Assembly: GCA_009691355.1 (NCBI GenBank)
Contig: SICW01000007.1
Coordinates: forward strand, 1-19,663
Direction of reading: 5' to 3'
DNA from: Candidatus Woesearchaeota archaeon
GTDB taxonomy: Archaea > Nanobdellota > Nanobdellia > SCGC-AAA011-G17 > GW2011-AR17
Length of the DNA: 19,663 nucleotides
The notes below the pieces were generated by a model. The model saw only the letters and a program-made list of their open reading frames with translations, had not been told where the DNA came from and did not search any database. Positions within the stretch are counted from its first letter, which is position 1, and every line of letters begins with the position of its first letter. The position numbers and the translations under genes are program-made. Shown here piece after piece: positions 7,728-14,079 of this stretch.

Positions 7728-8933
7728 TCAGCGATTTATACTTATCTCTTTTACTCTGCTCTTTATAATTTCGGAGTCGAGAAGGTGGGATACTAATTCT
7801 TTAGGAGAGGAGTATTTCCTGGGTAAAATCACGTATGATTTTCCATTTTCATTCTTTAATGGATATTGTTTCCAAATTTGCTTGAAATTGCTTAAACGCT
7901 CTTTTTCTGATATTGGTGGTCCGTAGTGTTTTATTGTTTGAGAAAGCTTTTTGTCTTTAAAAAAGTAGTAGAGAGTTGCATTTTCTCCTTCTTTCCAATG
8001 CCAATTTGCTTCTTTTATTTCAAACTCGTGTTCTTTCAGTTGATCACGCATGTATTCAAAACATTTCAAAAGCTTTGCACCCACTACATCTCGCTTTCCT
8101 TCTAAGGGAACAAGCTTAAGAATAATCTTTTCTCCTTTTTTCTTTTGTATTTCCTCTAGTGAAAATTCTTTTTTTACAAACATTTCTTTTTTAGGACTTC
8201 TGAGGTATTCTTTTCCTTTTTTTTTGAAGAGGTCATATTTTTCTTGAGAAACTACTGCAGTCACATTTCTCGTAGATTGTACGGGGTCAACAAGAATTAA
8301 GGGAGAAAGCATTTTTGCTTGGTTGAGTTGGACTTTTTTCTTGTGATGCTTTTCTGTGTCAATAGTTGTTGTTTGTTTCCATTCTGCAACGTTCTTTAAT
8401 AGGCTCTTAAATCCTTTATAGTGAATTGTTAAGACTTCTATAGAATAGCCGGAAAACCCTTTGATGAAGGATTCTGCACCGTAAAAACCGTTTGCTTTTG
8501 CGAAGGCTTTTGCAAGAAGAATATCTTTTCTATACTTTTTATGTTTATTTACCCACTTTGCATGGAAGGGAGAAATATCTGTAATATTTTGTGCATGTTC
8601 CACATTTTTTATGTCCATAATTGGAATAAGCTCTATTGTGTACTTGCCCTCTTTTTTTTGAAGATAGTCTCTACTGCCATGAAGTACAGTTGCATCTTTT
8701 ATGTTGTCTTTGAGAACTTCTGCAATGTCTATTCCTTCATACTTTTCCGGATTGAATTTTATATACAAATCAATATCATGATTGTTTTTTAACCAGGTTC
8801 CTTTTGCAGAAGAACCCCCAAGAGTAATTTTTGTATAGGGAATATGAATACTTTTTGTAATATGTTTAACAATATTATTTACTTCTTGTTGTTCTTTTCT
8901 TGTAGGTGTGATCTCTTTCAGAACGTCTTTCAT
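7728..8933 (-). CDS. cca: CCA-adding enzyme, archaeal class I tRNA nucleotidyltransferase
   Basis: 401 residues from the ATG at 8933. The open frame extends to 9020, but the TATA palindrome at 8955-8964 lies 27 nt before 8933 and would sit inside a longer gene, so I reject the upstream Met. The nucleotidyltransferase signature is clear: GGSSAKGT at 39-46, then D53-x-D55 in HDIDLYIKF, with E101 in TIELIPIMDI as the likely third carboxylate. Downstream 'SPFHAKWVNKH', 'AKANGFYGAESFIKGFSGYSIEVL' (about 160-185) and 'LSPLILVDPVQSTRNVTAVV' are class I archaeal hallmarks. The enzyme adds or repairs the 3'-CCA of tRNAs from CTP and ATP without a template. This fits tRNA-Gly(CCC) in this window, which lacks an encoded CCA. 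Divergent from the MFS gene, with a shared promoter. Confidence 0.95.
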   Translation of the reverse strand: MKDVLKEITPTRKEQQEVNNIVKHITKSIHIPYTKITLGGSSAKGTWLKNNHDIDLYIKFNPEKYEGIDIAEVLKDNIKDATVLHGSRDYLQKKEGKYTIELIPIMDIKNVEHAQNITDISPFHAKWVNKHKKYRKDILLAKAFAKANGFYGAESFIKGFSGYSIEVLTIHYKGFKSLLKNVAEWKQTTTIDTEKHHKKKVQLNQAKMLSPLILVDPVQSTRNVTAVVSQEKYDLFKKKGKEYLRSPKKEMFVKKEFSLEEIQKKKGEKIILKLVPLEGKRDVVGAKLLKCFEYMRDQLKEHEFEIKEANWHWKEGENATLYYFFKDKKLSQTIKHYGPPISEKERLSNFKQIWKQYPLKNENGKSYVILPRKYSSPKELVSHLLDSEIIKSRVKEISINR

Positions 8934-8954
8934 CCTTTTTGTAAAGGAACATAG

Positions 8955-8964
8955 ATTTATAAAT
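8955..8964. promoter_or_regulatory. Single palindromic TATA box serving two divergent genes
   Basis: ATTTATAAAT is its own reverse complement. Its centre (8959.5) is about 26.5 nt from the CCA-enzyme ATG (8933) and about 28.5 nt from the MFS ATG (8988). No other TATA-like element lies between the two starts. Both mRNAs would be leaderless and could not be initiated from the box at the same moment. The flanks that would act as BRE differ: AAAGA before the minus-direction box and ACATAG before the plus-direction box. Confidence 0.6.
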
Positions 8965-8987
8965 TCTTTTCTCCCTAGAGTCTCATT

Positions 8988-10115
8988 ATGTTTAACGGCT
9001 ATACTCAACTGTACAAACATCTTTTTGCGAGGGATCTTTTTGAAATTTACTTTTTACTTGCTTTTCGCGCATTAGGCTTTTCTATGATTGGTATTTTTCT
9101 TCCACTCTTTCTTCTTCATGATCTTGGATTTTCTTTGACAAAAGTTATTGGCTTTTTTCTTATGACTAGTGTGTCTTTTGCTATAGGGAATTATTTTGCT
9201 TTGGGCCTGATTTCTCGATATGGGGCAAAACATGTTATGGTATGGAGCTATTTCTTTTTAATCACTGGGTTTATTCTTACCTATTTTCTTGAATCTTTTC
9301 CTCAGCTTTATTTGACTGCTGCTTTTTATCAAGGATTAAGTATGGGTCTGTTTTGGATGGGATTTCATGTTGATGCCTCCCTTCATTCTAGGAAAAAGGC
9401 TGTGGGGAAACAAAGTGGTTTGATTCTGTTGGTAAGTATTTTAGGGGCAGTTTTAGGCCCAGTTATTGGTGGGTTTATCTTGTATTACTTTGGGTTTCCT
9501 ATTCTGTTTCTTGTTGCTATTGTAGTCTTTCTTATATCTATTGTTCCATTTCTTTTTTCCAAAGACCTGTATGTGAAAACGGATTTTGATTTTCGTTCTC
9601 TTTTTGTTCGAGAACATGTGAAATATTTCTTTGGCTACTTTGCTCAAGGTGTGAGAGCAACTGCTGCAACAGTGTTTTGGCCGATTTTTATTTTCTCTAT
9701 CTTTGGAAGTTATGTTGTTTTAGGAAGCTATGGAGCGCTTGCAACGCTCTTTACAGGGGTTCTTTGTTATTTTGTGGGTATGGTTGCGGACGAAGGAAAG
9801 AAAGAAGTTTTGATTAGAGTTTCTGGACCTTTAGAAGCAGTCACTTGGATTGCACGTTTATTTGTGAGTTCTATTACTAGTGTTTTTCTTGTGGGTTTTC
9901 TTGGTGGCATAACGAGTGTGGGTGTGGATGTGCCTCTCTTAGCAAAAACCTATGGGCGAACAAAGAAAGAAAAAGCTGCAGCATTTCTGTTTTTTCGAGA
10001 AATATCTCTACGCTGTGGTGAAATCTTTACCCTTCTTCTTGTGTTGGTATTAGGGGTTGTCAGCTCTTCTTTTATTGCTGCATCTTTGAGCTCTTTGCTG
10101 TATTTGTTGTTTTAA
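8988..10115 (+). CDS. Major facilitator superfamily (MFS) transporter, substrate unknown
   Basis: 375 residues, almost all membrane helices (10-12 segments), with no signal peptide. MFS features: a motif-A-like cytoplasmic loop 'LISRYGAKHVMV' between helices 2 and 3, a motif-C-like 'ILGAVLGPVIGGFIL' in helix 5, a longer basic central loop (about residues 185-212, KDLYVKTDFDFRSL), and a second-half loop GMVADEGKKEVLIR matching motif A in the other half. It is slightly short for a 12-helix MFS protein, where about 400 residues is usual. The start follows the shared palindromic TATA box at leaderless distance. No neighbour hints at a substrate. A sugar, drug or metabolite exporter would all be possible. 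Confidence 0.8.
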   Translation: MFNGYTQLYKHLFARDLFEIYFLLAFRALGFSMIGIFLPLFLLHDLGFSLTKVIGFFLMTSVSFAIGNYFALGLISRYGAKHVMVWSYFFLITGFILTYFLESFPQLYLTAAFYQGLSMGLFWMGFHVDASLHSRKKAVGKQSGLILLVSILGAVLGPVIGGFILYYFGFPILFLVAIVVFLISIVPFLFSKDLYVKTDFDFRSLFVREHVKYFFGYFAQGVRATAATVFWPIFIFSIFGSYVVLGSYGALATLFTGVLCYFVGMVADEGKKEVLIRVSGPLEAVTWIARLFVSSITSVFLVGFLGGITSVGVDVPLLAKTYGRTKKEKAAAFLFFREISLRCGEIFTLLLVLVLGVVSSSFIAASLSSLLYLLF

Positions 10116-10131
10116 TTGAATGATAGTAAAG

Positions 10132-10140
10132 CTTAAATAA
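10132..10140 (+). promoter_or_regulatory. TATA box of the 121-aa hypothetical gene
   Basis: CTTAAATAA centred about 26 nt before the ATG at 10162, the leaderless spacing seen at most first genes here. It lies just downstream of the MFS stop codon, so the hypothetical gene need not depend on MFS transcription. Confidence 0.5.
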
Positions 10141-10161
10141 AGTATATTTATTCTGGTTTTT

Positions 10162-10527
10162 ATGACTGTTTATACTGCTGGGGAAATTATGGAATCTACT
10201 CGAGAGATAGCTTCTTCTATATGGATGAACCATTACTCTAAACCTCTTCCTCGCTCTTTGGAGACCACCATTTCTTTAGCTGGAAGAAGGTTGTTTCTTT
10301 CTTCTGTATATCTTGAAGGAGAAATGGAAAGGGACTATACATCGGATATTGGAGTAGGTTATCAGGCTTTAGAGTCTGTTCTAACTTTTTGGCCTTTTCG
10401 AAAAAAGATTGAGGTTGATAGTGATCAAACAAGGATTCTGAAAAAAGGTAGGGAGGATCTTCAAGTTGCTCTTTGGCGTTATCATGTTGGTAGAATTAAC
10501 CTGACTTTAGAAAAGCTAAAGCTTTAA
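10162..10527 (+). CDS. Hypothetical soluble, mostly helical protein
   Basis: 121 residues, no signal peptide or membrane segment. The sequence looks helical throughout: an N-terminal helix (AGEIMESTREIASSIW), a second helix around 'TTISLAGRRLFLSSVYL', a YQALESVLTFW segment, and a C-terminal basic helix ending LTLEKLKL. Two aromatic patches contain Trp and Tyr. I recognise no family. The start is supported by the TATA box at 10132-10140. Its TAA (10525-10527) overlaps the TAA of the convergent methyltransferase gene (10524-10526), so the two 3' ends are fully interlocked and at least one transcript must run antisense into the other gene. Confidence 0.6.
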   Translation: MTVYTAGEIMESTREIASSIWMNHYSKPLPRSLETTISLAGRRLFLSSVYLEGEMERDYTSDIGVGYQALESVLTFWPFRKKIEVDSDQTRILKKGREDLQVALWRYHVGRINLTLEKLKL

Positions 10528-11420
10528 TCTTTTGTAATTTTTGTTACAAAGAACCCTTCTGTGTCATTATCTTGAGGCCAGATGCGCAGACATTTTTTTA
10601 CTTCTGAGGAGTATGTGGTTCCTTCAAATTCTTCTACTGGTTTTCCGCGTTTAATATCTAAAGAAATCTTTTCTATCTTTGCGTTAGGATTTTTCTCTAG
10701 TAGAAAATTAATTACTGCTTCATTTTCATCGGGTTCAAGTGTGCATGTTGAGTAAATCATTGTTCCTCCCTCTTTTAAGGCCTCAAATGCAGTTGCCATT
10801 AGTTGTCGTTGCACCCCGGCCATTTTTTTCACTGTGTGTGGATTCCACATCCCAATTGTTTTGTATGATTTTCTAATTGTACCAATGCCAGAACAAGGAG
10901 CATCAAGGAGGATTTTGTCAAATTTATGTTTAAACCATCGCCCTTCCATTTTTGTGAGAATGGTGTTGTATACTCCACAACGTTGTAAATTAATGGTTAA
11001 TGGTTTGAGACGATCAATTTTGTTGTCATTTGCAATAATGATTCCTGTGTTTTTCATCATTGCTGCCATTTGTGAGGTTTTGCTTCCAGGAGAAGCACAC
11101 ATATCTAGGATAATGTCTCCTGGTTCTGGTTGTAAAACTACAGGTGGAATCATGGATGCTGCGCCTTGGATGTAGATGTAGCCCAAGAAGTGTTCTTTTG
11201 TATTCCCTACTGCTTTTCTATTGATAAAAAAGCCCTCCTTACACCAAGGTATTTGTTCAAGGTTTTCGAAACGCTCTTGAATTTCTTTTACTGAGGTTTT
11301 AATAGTATTTACACGAATAGATTTTCTCATTGGTTTGAGTGATGCTTCTGTAAATTTGTCTATATCTGTTAACTGAGAATACCTTTCTAGGAATTTTTCT
11401 TTCCAGTCTGTAGAGGTCAT
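10524..11420 (-). CDS. NOL1/NOP2/Sun-family RNA 5-methylcytosine methyltransferase
   Basis: 298 residues from the ATG at 11420. The open frame reaches 11462, but that would overlap the tRNA-Gly gene, and a TATA-like CTTAATAAAG (11442-11451) sits 27 nt before 11420. The class I methyltransferase fold is evident: motif I 'ILDMCASPGSKTSQMA' binds S-adenosylmethionine, and 'IIANDNKIDRL' is motif II. The catalytic pair typical of RNA m5C enzymes is present: C176 in LLDAPCSGIGT (motif IV) and C226 in YSTCTLEPDENE (motif VI). One Cys attacks C6 of cytosine and the other releases the product. With 298 residues and no PUA domain it resembles the short archaeal NSUN/aTrm4-type enzymes acting on tRNA. 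The target RNA is not shown by the sequence. Confidence 0.92.
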   Translation of the reverse strand: MTSTDWKEKFLERYSQLTDIDKFTEASLKPMRKSIRVNTIKTSVKEIQERFENLEQIPWCKEGFFINRKAVGNTKEHFLGYIYIQGAASMIPPVVLQPEPGDIILDMCASPGSKTSQMAAMMKNTGIIIANDNKIDRLKPLTINLQRCGVYNTILTKMEGRWFKHKFDKILLDAPCSGIGTIRKSYKTIGMWNPHTVKKMAGVQRQLMATAFEALKEGGTMIYSTCTLEPDENEAVINFLLEKNPNAKIEKISLDIKRGKPVEEFEGTTYSSEVKKCLRIWPQDNDTEGFFVTKITKD

Positions 11421-11457
11421 TGATAAAAAGAATAACTGGTCCTTAATAAAGATTAAG

Positions 11458-11540
11458 TGCACCCTGCGGGAATCGAACCCGCATCTCGAGCTCTTTCCAT
11501 AGTTTGGGAAGCTCGCGTTCTGCCACTGTACTAAGGGTGC
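11458..11540 (-). tRNA. tRNA-Gly (anticodon CCC) with a 12-nt intron
   Basis: The acceptor arms GCACCCT and AGGGTGC pair perfectly, with discriminator A at 11458. The D arm is GTAC/GAAC (one A·A mismatch) around AGTGGCA. The T arm is GCGGG-TTCGATT-CCCGC. The anticodon stem CGAGC/GCTCG closes a loop that reads TTCCCAA once a 12-nt insert is removed, which gives anticodon CCC (glycine, GGG codons). The mature tRNA is 71 nt. CCA is not encoded. The minus-strand TATA-like TTATATAG (about 11566-11577) lies in the 41-bp gap upstream, at a suitable distance. Confidence 0.93.
11493..11504 (-). other. tRNA-Gly(CCC) intron, canonical position 37/38, bulge-helix-bulge
   Basis: The sequence around the insert folds as CGAGC (outer stem), TTCC (core helix), CAA bulge, ACTAT loop, GGAA (core helix), AGA bulge, GCTCG (outer stem). 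This is a strict 3-4-3 bulge-helix-bulge with no inner stem beyond the loop. Cleavage after the second base of each bulge removes AACTATGGAAAG and leaves a seven-base anticodon loop. The substrate suits the archaeal splicing endonuclease EndA. Confidence 0.88.
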
Positions 11541-11581
11541 ATTATTGAGAGAAAATTCAATACTATTCTATATAATCTTTT

Positions 11582-12037
11582 CTATTTCTTATCACGGACA
11601 TGACTACCAATAACCATGGCTGCAGTGATGAGAACAAGATTCTTTATGATGTATTGACCTTCTATTGTTAAGTAAAAAGGATTTCCGTTTGTATACACTA
11701 TTTGTGGTAGAAGAATAAGTGGAAGAAAGGTTCCGCCCATTTGTATTGCCATAAGAAAGAGGCCTATACGGAGAAATGGTTTGTAGAGTAAACAGAGACC
11801 AATAAGAACTTCCCAGATTCCTAAGAAAGGAATAAACCACGTGGGTGAAAACCAGTATATTGTGTTTGTGACAAGCTCTGTTGCAGGAGAAAAACCAATG
11901 AGTTTTAATGCTCCTAACCAGATGAATACTATTGCAAGACTATATTGCAGGAAATGAAGACTATATTTTTTGAGCTGTTGAATAATTATGGGGTCTACTT
12001 TTTGGTAGGTTTTTTCTATCACGGTCTTTTTTCCCAT
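11582..12037 (-). CDS. DoxX-family-like four-helix membrane protein
   Basis: 151 residues with four hydrophobic helices: 'LQYSLAIVFIWLGALKLIG' (about 31-48), 'WFIPFLGIWEVLIGLCLLY' (about 68-86), 'LRIGLFLMAIQMGGTFLPL' (about 90-108), and 'IIKNLVLITAAMVIG' near the C-terminus. The helix-1 pattern F-W-x-G-x-x-K and the late EGQYIIKNLVL are typical of the DoxX-like superfamily, whose members are often linked to quinone or redox functions in the membrane. The precise role is unknown. A basic N-terminal tail (GKKTVIEKTYQK) faces the cytoplasm. It lies 39 bp downstream of the kinase gene. A TATA-like TTGATAAAGTT (12060-12070) is 27 nt before the ATG, so it may also have its own leaderless promoter. 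Confidence 0.72.
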   Translation of the reverse strand: MGKKTVIEKTYQKVDPIIIQQLKKYSLHFLQYSLAIVFIWLGALKLIGFSPATELVTNTIYWFSPTWFIPFLGIWEVLIGLCLLYKPFLRIGLFLMAIQMGGTFLPLILLPQIVYTNGNPFYLTIEGQYIIKNLVLITAAMVIGSHVRDKK

Positions 12038-12076
12038 TACTTCTTACGAGCTTTCTTTGTTGATAAAGTTTTTCTT

Positions 12077-13273
12077 TTAGAGTACTCCTAAAAAGTCATC
12101 TATAGTTATTGAGTAATCTTTGGGATAGGTAATCAAAGGTGTAACGAGATCTCTTAGTTTTTTAGGGAGTTTTCGTTGTCTTTCCTGAGTATATCTTCTT
12201 TTGTTTGCTTGGGCAATAATCTTATATTCTTCTATCTCCATTTTTTTCTTTTGAAAGGGTTCTGCATTATATAACTGGTCAAGCATAAGTGCAAAGCTTT
12301 CTAGGTCACTAGAATAGGACCATTCTCTTTGCAGAAGTTGTTCTCTGGAAGCTGTTGTTTTTGTGAAAATTTCCGGAAATCTTCCTGACTCCAGTTCTGG
12401 AATACTTGAAACAAAATCATAATCACAGACTGCAGCATCGCTCTCTGAAAAAAGCATGTTTGCCCAGGAGTTGTCTAGAAATAAAAGGTTTCTTTGATGG
12501 AGATATTTTAACATTTGTGCATAGGTATGTGCTATTCTTTCTTTCGTTTCAGGATCTTCCTTTAGTTTTCCTTGAATTTCTGATTTAACATTTTTCCCTT
12601 TGAATAGCTCCATAATACAGAGAGCTTCTCCGTATCGTGCAGGGGAAACTTCTTCTAAAATTACAAAAGGACGTGCTTGAAAGAGGTCTCTTTTTTGGGA
12701 GAGGTTTTCTTTTATTTGTTCTAGAAGTTTGCTTCGTATCCTTGCATCATATGCATTCCATTTTCCTAAGGGATGTGCGATGCGTACTGCGTATTCTGTT
12801 TTGCCATCCTTTCCTACATACACTTCTGCAAATCCCCCTTTCCCTAATCTTCTTTGTGTAAAACGCATTCTTCGTGCAAGAGGAGAGATGCAATCATACC
12901 GATCCCCGAATTGCCTTCTTATTGCTGCTTGAAAATCATAGAAATATTCTGGCCATTTGTTTAGAGGAATATCCCACCTTCTATTTTGGGGAAGATTTGC
13001 AACTCTCACCATTTGTGTTGAAGCTCTTTTAAAGCGCTTTTTGAGCTCAAAATACCTTTTTGGTGGCTGTTCTACAAGCAATTCTAAGTCTATAAAGAAG
13101 CTTTGTTCTGTAGAGACTAATTCTCCTATTTGCTCTGCTTCAAAACTTTCTAAGTCATAATATCCTCTCGGAATATGGTGTGATCCTTCAAAGGTTCTTA
13201 GAAGTCTTTCTGCAAGAGCTGTTCTTTCTTCTCCTGCTACTTTTCGTAATTCATCTATAATGTAATAGGACAT
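12077..13273 (-). CDS. Atypical protein kinase-like protein with unknown N-terminal domain
   Basis: 398 residues, no membrane segment. Residues 1-135 form an unrecognised helical region. A kinase fold follows: the Gly-rich loop LGKGGFAEVYVG starts at residue 143. In YAVRIA (161-166) the β3 ATP-anchoring Lys is Arg (R164). The catalytic loop FLDNSWANM keeps D267 and N272 with correct spacing, but the HRD His-Arg is Phe-Leu. DFG is DYD (D284-Y285-D286), keeping the metal-binding Asp. 'SDLESFALMLDQLY' matches the later helix with its conserved Asp. Three of the four core catalytic positions survive, so the protein may be active in an unusual way or may be a pseudokinase. CTTATAAG (13297-13304) lies 27 nt before the ATG, a leaderless start. 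The DoxX-like gene follows. The target is unknown. Confidence 0.78.
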   Translation of the reverse strand: MSYYIIDELRKVAGEERTALAERLLRTFEGSHHIPRGYYDLESFEAEQIGELVSTEQSFFIDLELLVEQPPKRYFELKKRFKRASTQMVRVANLPQNRRWDIPLNKWPEYFYDFQAAIRRQFGDRYDCISPLARRMRFTQRRLGKGGFAEVYVGKDGKTEYAVRIAHPLGKWNAYDARIRSKLLEQIKENLSQKRDLFQARPFVILEEVSPARYGEALCIMELFKGKNVKSEIQGKLKEDPETKERIAHTYAQMLKYLHQRNLLFLDNSWANMLFSESDAAVCDYDFVSSIPELESGRFPEIFTKTTASREQLLQREWSYSSDLESFALMLDQLYNAEPFQKKKMEIEEYKIIAQANKRRYTQERQRKLPKKLRDLVTPLITYPKDYSITIDDFLGVL

Positions 13274-13319
13274 ATAAGGTGCTTTTTTTATTCTCTCTTA
13301 TAAGGTTTTTCTTGAGAAA

Positions 13320-13331
13320 GTTATATAAAGG
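13320..13331 (+). promoter_or_regulatory. TATA box of tRNA-Gly(GCC)
   Basis: GTTATATAAAGG lies about 30 nt before the tRNA 5' end at 13356. The same 82-bp gap carries the kinase promoter on the other strand (13297-13304), so the two units diverge from separate TATA boxes. Confidence 0.55.
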
Positions 13332-13355
13332 ATTGTTCTGTTTTTGAACTTGTTT

Positions 13356-13430
13356 GCGTGAGTAGTACAGTGGTTAGTATTTGACCTTGCCAAGGTTAGG
13401 ACCCGAGTTCGAATCTCGGCTCGCGCACCA
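13356..13430 (+). tRNA. tRNA-Gly (anticodon GCC), CCA encoded
   Basis: The acceptor GCGTGAG/CTCGCGC pairs with one G·T. The D arm is GTAC/GTAT around AGTGGTTA, the anticodon stem is TGACC/GGTTA with loop TTGCCAA, so the anticodon is GCC (glycine, GGC and GGT codons). The T arm is CCGAG-TTCGAAT-CTCGG. The mature body is 72 nt with no intron, discriminator A at 13427, and a genomic CCA at 13428-13430, unlike the other tRNA-Gly in this window. Confidence 0.95.
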
Positions 13431-13495
13431 TACTTCTATTGAGACTTTCTATATCTAAATAGGTATTAAGGTTGACTGGATTAGTTTCAACAGTT

Positions 13496-13523
13496 TAGTT
13501 TACTCCTTATTAGTAGTAAACTA
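13496..13523. repeat. Inverted repeat abutting the TATA box of the 90-aa gene
   Basis: TAGTTTACT (13496-13504) and AGTAAACTA (13515-13523) are exact 9-bp inverted arms separated by 10 bp. The right arm runs into the TATA box ACTATATAAAC (13520-13530), which stands 26 nt before the ATG at 13551. A dimeric regulator bound here would cover the BRE/TATA region and repress. No regulator gene is adjacent. Confidence 0.5.
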
Positions 13524-13550
13524 TATAAACGTTGGATTTATGGAAAATGT

Positions 13551-13823
13551 ATGGTACTAGAAAAGGTGAAGAGATTGTATGTAAAAGTGGGTCAGCATAG
13601 TCGTGAAGAAGGAGTTAGTTTTAATGATCATGTTGTTATTTTTGCATCAAGAGGCTTTAGATCTGTTAATCTTGATCATTTAACGGAGAGATATTCTCTT
13701 GAATTACCTGTAACTGTTGTTACTACTACTTGTCCTGTAGTAGGAGATAGGTTGAAAACAAGAGGGTATAGCACAATAAATAGTGATAGCTCAGGCATGC
13801 CTTATAATGAGAATATCTTCTAA
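13551..13823 (+). CDS. Hypothetical 90-residue protein, possibly autonomous promoter control
   Basis: 90 residues, MVLEKVKRLYVKVGQHS at the start, no membrane segment or signal peptide. The pattern suggests alternating strands and helices: RLYVKV, HVVIFAS, a helix LDHLTERYSL, then PVTVVTTTCPVVGDRLKTRGYST and a polar tail. Only one Cys. I recognise no family. The start is supported by a TATA box 26 nt upstream and no competing Met. It stands alone on the plus strand, converging on the five-gene minus operon 11 bp beyond its stop, and the inverted repeat at 13496-13523 overlaps its promoter. It could be a fragment of a larger domain, since the fold looks incomplete. Confidence 0.55.
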   Translation: MVLEKVKRLYVKVGQHSREEGVSFNDHVVIFASRGFRSVNLDHLTERYSLELPVTVVTTTCPVVGDRLKTRGYSTINSDSSGMPYNENIF

Positions 13824-13834
13824 AAAGTATGCTC

Positions 13835-13930
13835 TTAGTTATTCTCGTTCTTATGTTTTCCTTCTCTATGGTCTTTACAGCCCATAAGCCAATGCTGTGA
13901 ACATCCACAGAGTATGCATTTCTTTTTCAT
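13835..13930 (-). CDS. 31-residue Cys/His-rich peptide, putative zinc-binding microprotein
   Basis: ATG at 13930, stop TAA at 13835-13837. The peptide opens MKKKCILCGCSQHWLMGC and continues KDHREGKHKNENN. C5, C8, C10, C18, H13 and H21 give more than the four ligands a small zinc knuckle needs. The ATG overlaps the TGA of the 50-residue gene as ATGA, and a strong AGGAGG stands ten bases before it (around 13940-13946), within the end of that gene. This combination of coupling, Shine-Dalgarno and Cys/His content supports a real gene. Last gene of the half-ATPase operon. Its role is unknown, perhaps structural or regulatory. Confidence 0.6.
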   Translation of the reverse strand: MKKKCILCGCSQHWLMGCKDHREGKHKNENN

Positions 13931-14079
13931 ATTTTTGTCCTCCTCAGATTATATATGCCTATAAGGATACCTGCTCCTCCAATAAGATAATTTATTTGAA
14001 AAAAACCGCCTAAGCTCCAGCCAATGTAGATGAGCAACAGTGAAGGGATAATAATAGCCCAGGTAGGATAGGGGTTCAT
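13927..14079 (-). CDS. 50-residue membrane protein with two helices
   Basis: ATG at 14079, stop TGA at 13927-13929. Residues 7-20 (WAIIIPSLLLIYIG) and 31-43 (YLIGGAGILIGIY) are hydrophobic, joined by a short Gly-rich turn, with a basic end NLRRTKI that should face the cytoplasm. The ATG overlaps the TGA of the 130-residue gene (ATGA, 14076-14079), and its own TGA overlaps the next start, so translation is coupled along the operon. No family recognised. The phospholipid side of the membrane and any partner are not shown by the sequence. Probably works with the other membrane protein of the same operon. Confidence 0.6.
   Translation of the reverse strand: MNPYPTWAIIIPSLLLIYIGWSLGGFFQINYLIGGAGILIGIYNLRRTKI

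Noticed and set aside
8934..9020. Longer N-terminus for the CCA-adding enzyme (Met at 9020)
   Set aside because: It would overlap the shared TATA box and the MFS start, and the catalytic domain begins properly from 8933.
11421..11462. Longer N-terminus for the RNA methyltransferase (start at 11462)
   Set aside because: It begins inside the tRNA-Gly(CCC) gene, and a TATA-like box fits the ATG at 11420.
13431..13495. Possible small gene or attachment site after tRNA-Gly(GCC)
   Set aside because: The stretch is AT-rich with no ORF or repeat of the tRNA end. It probably holds only the tRNA termination region.
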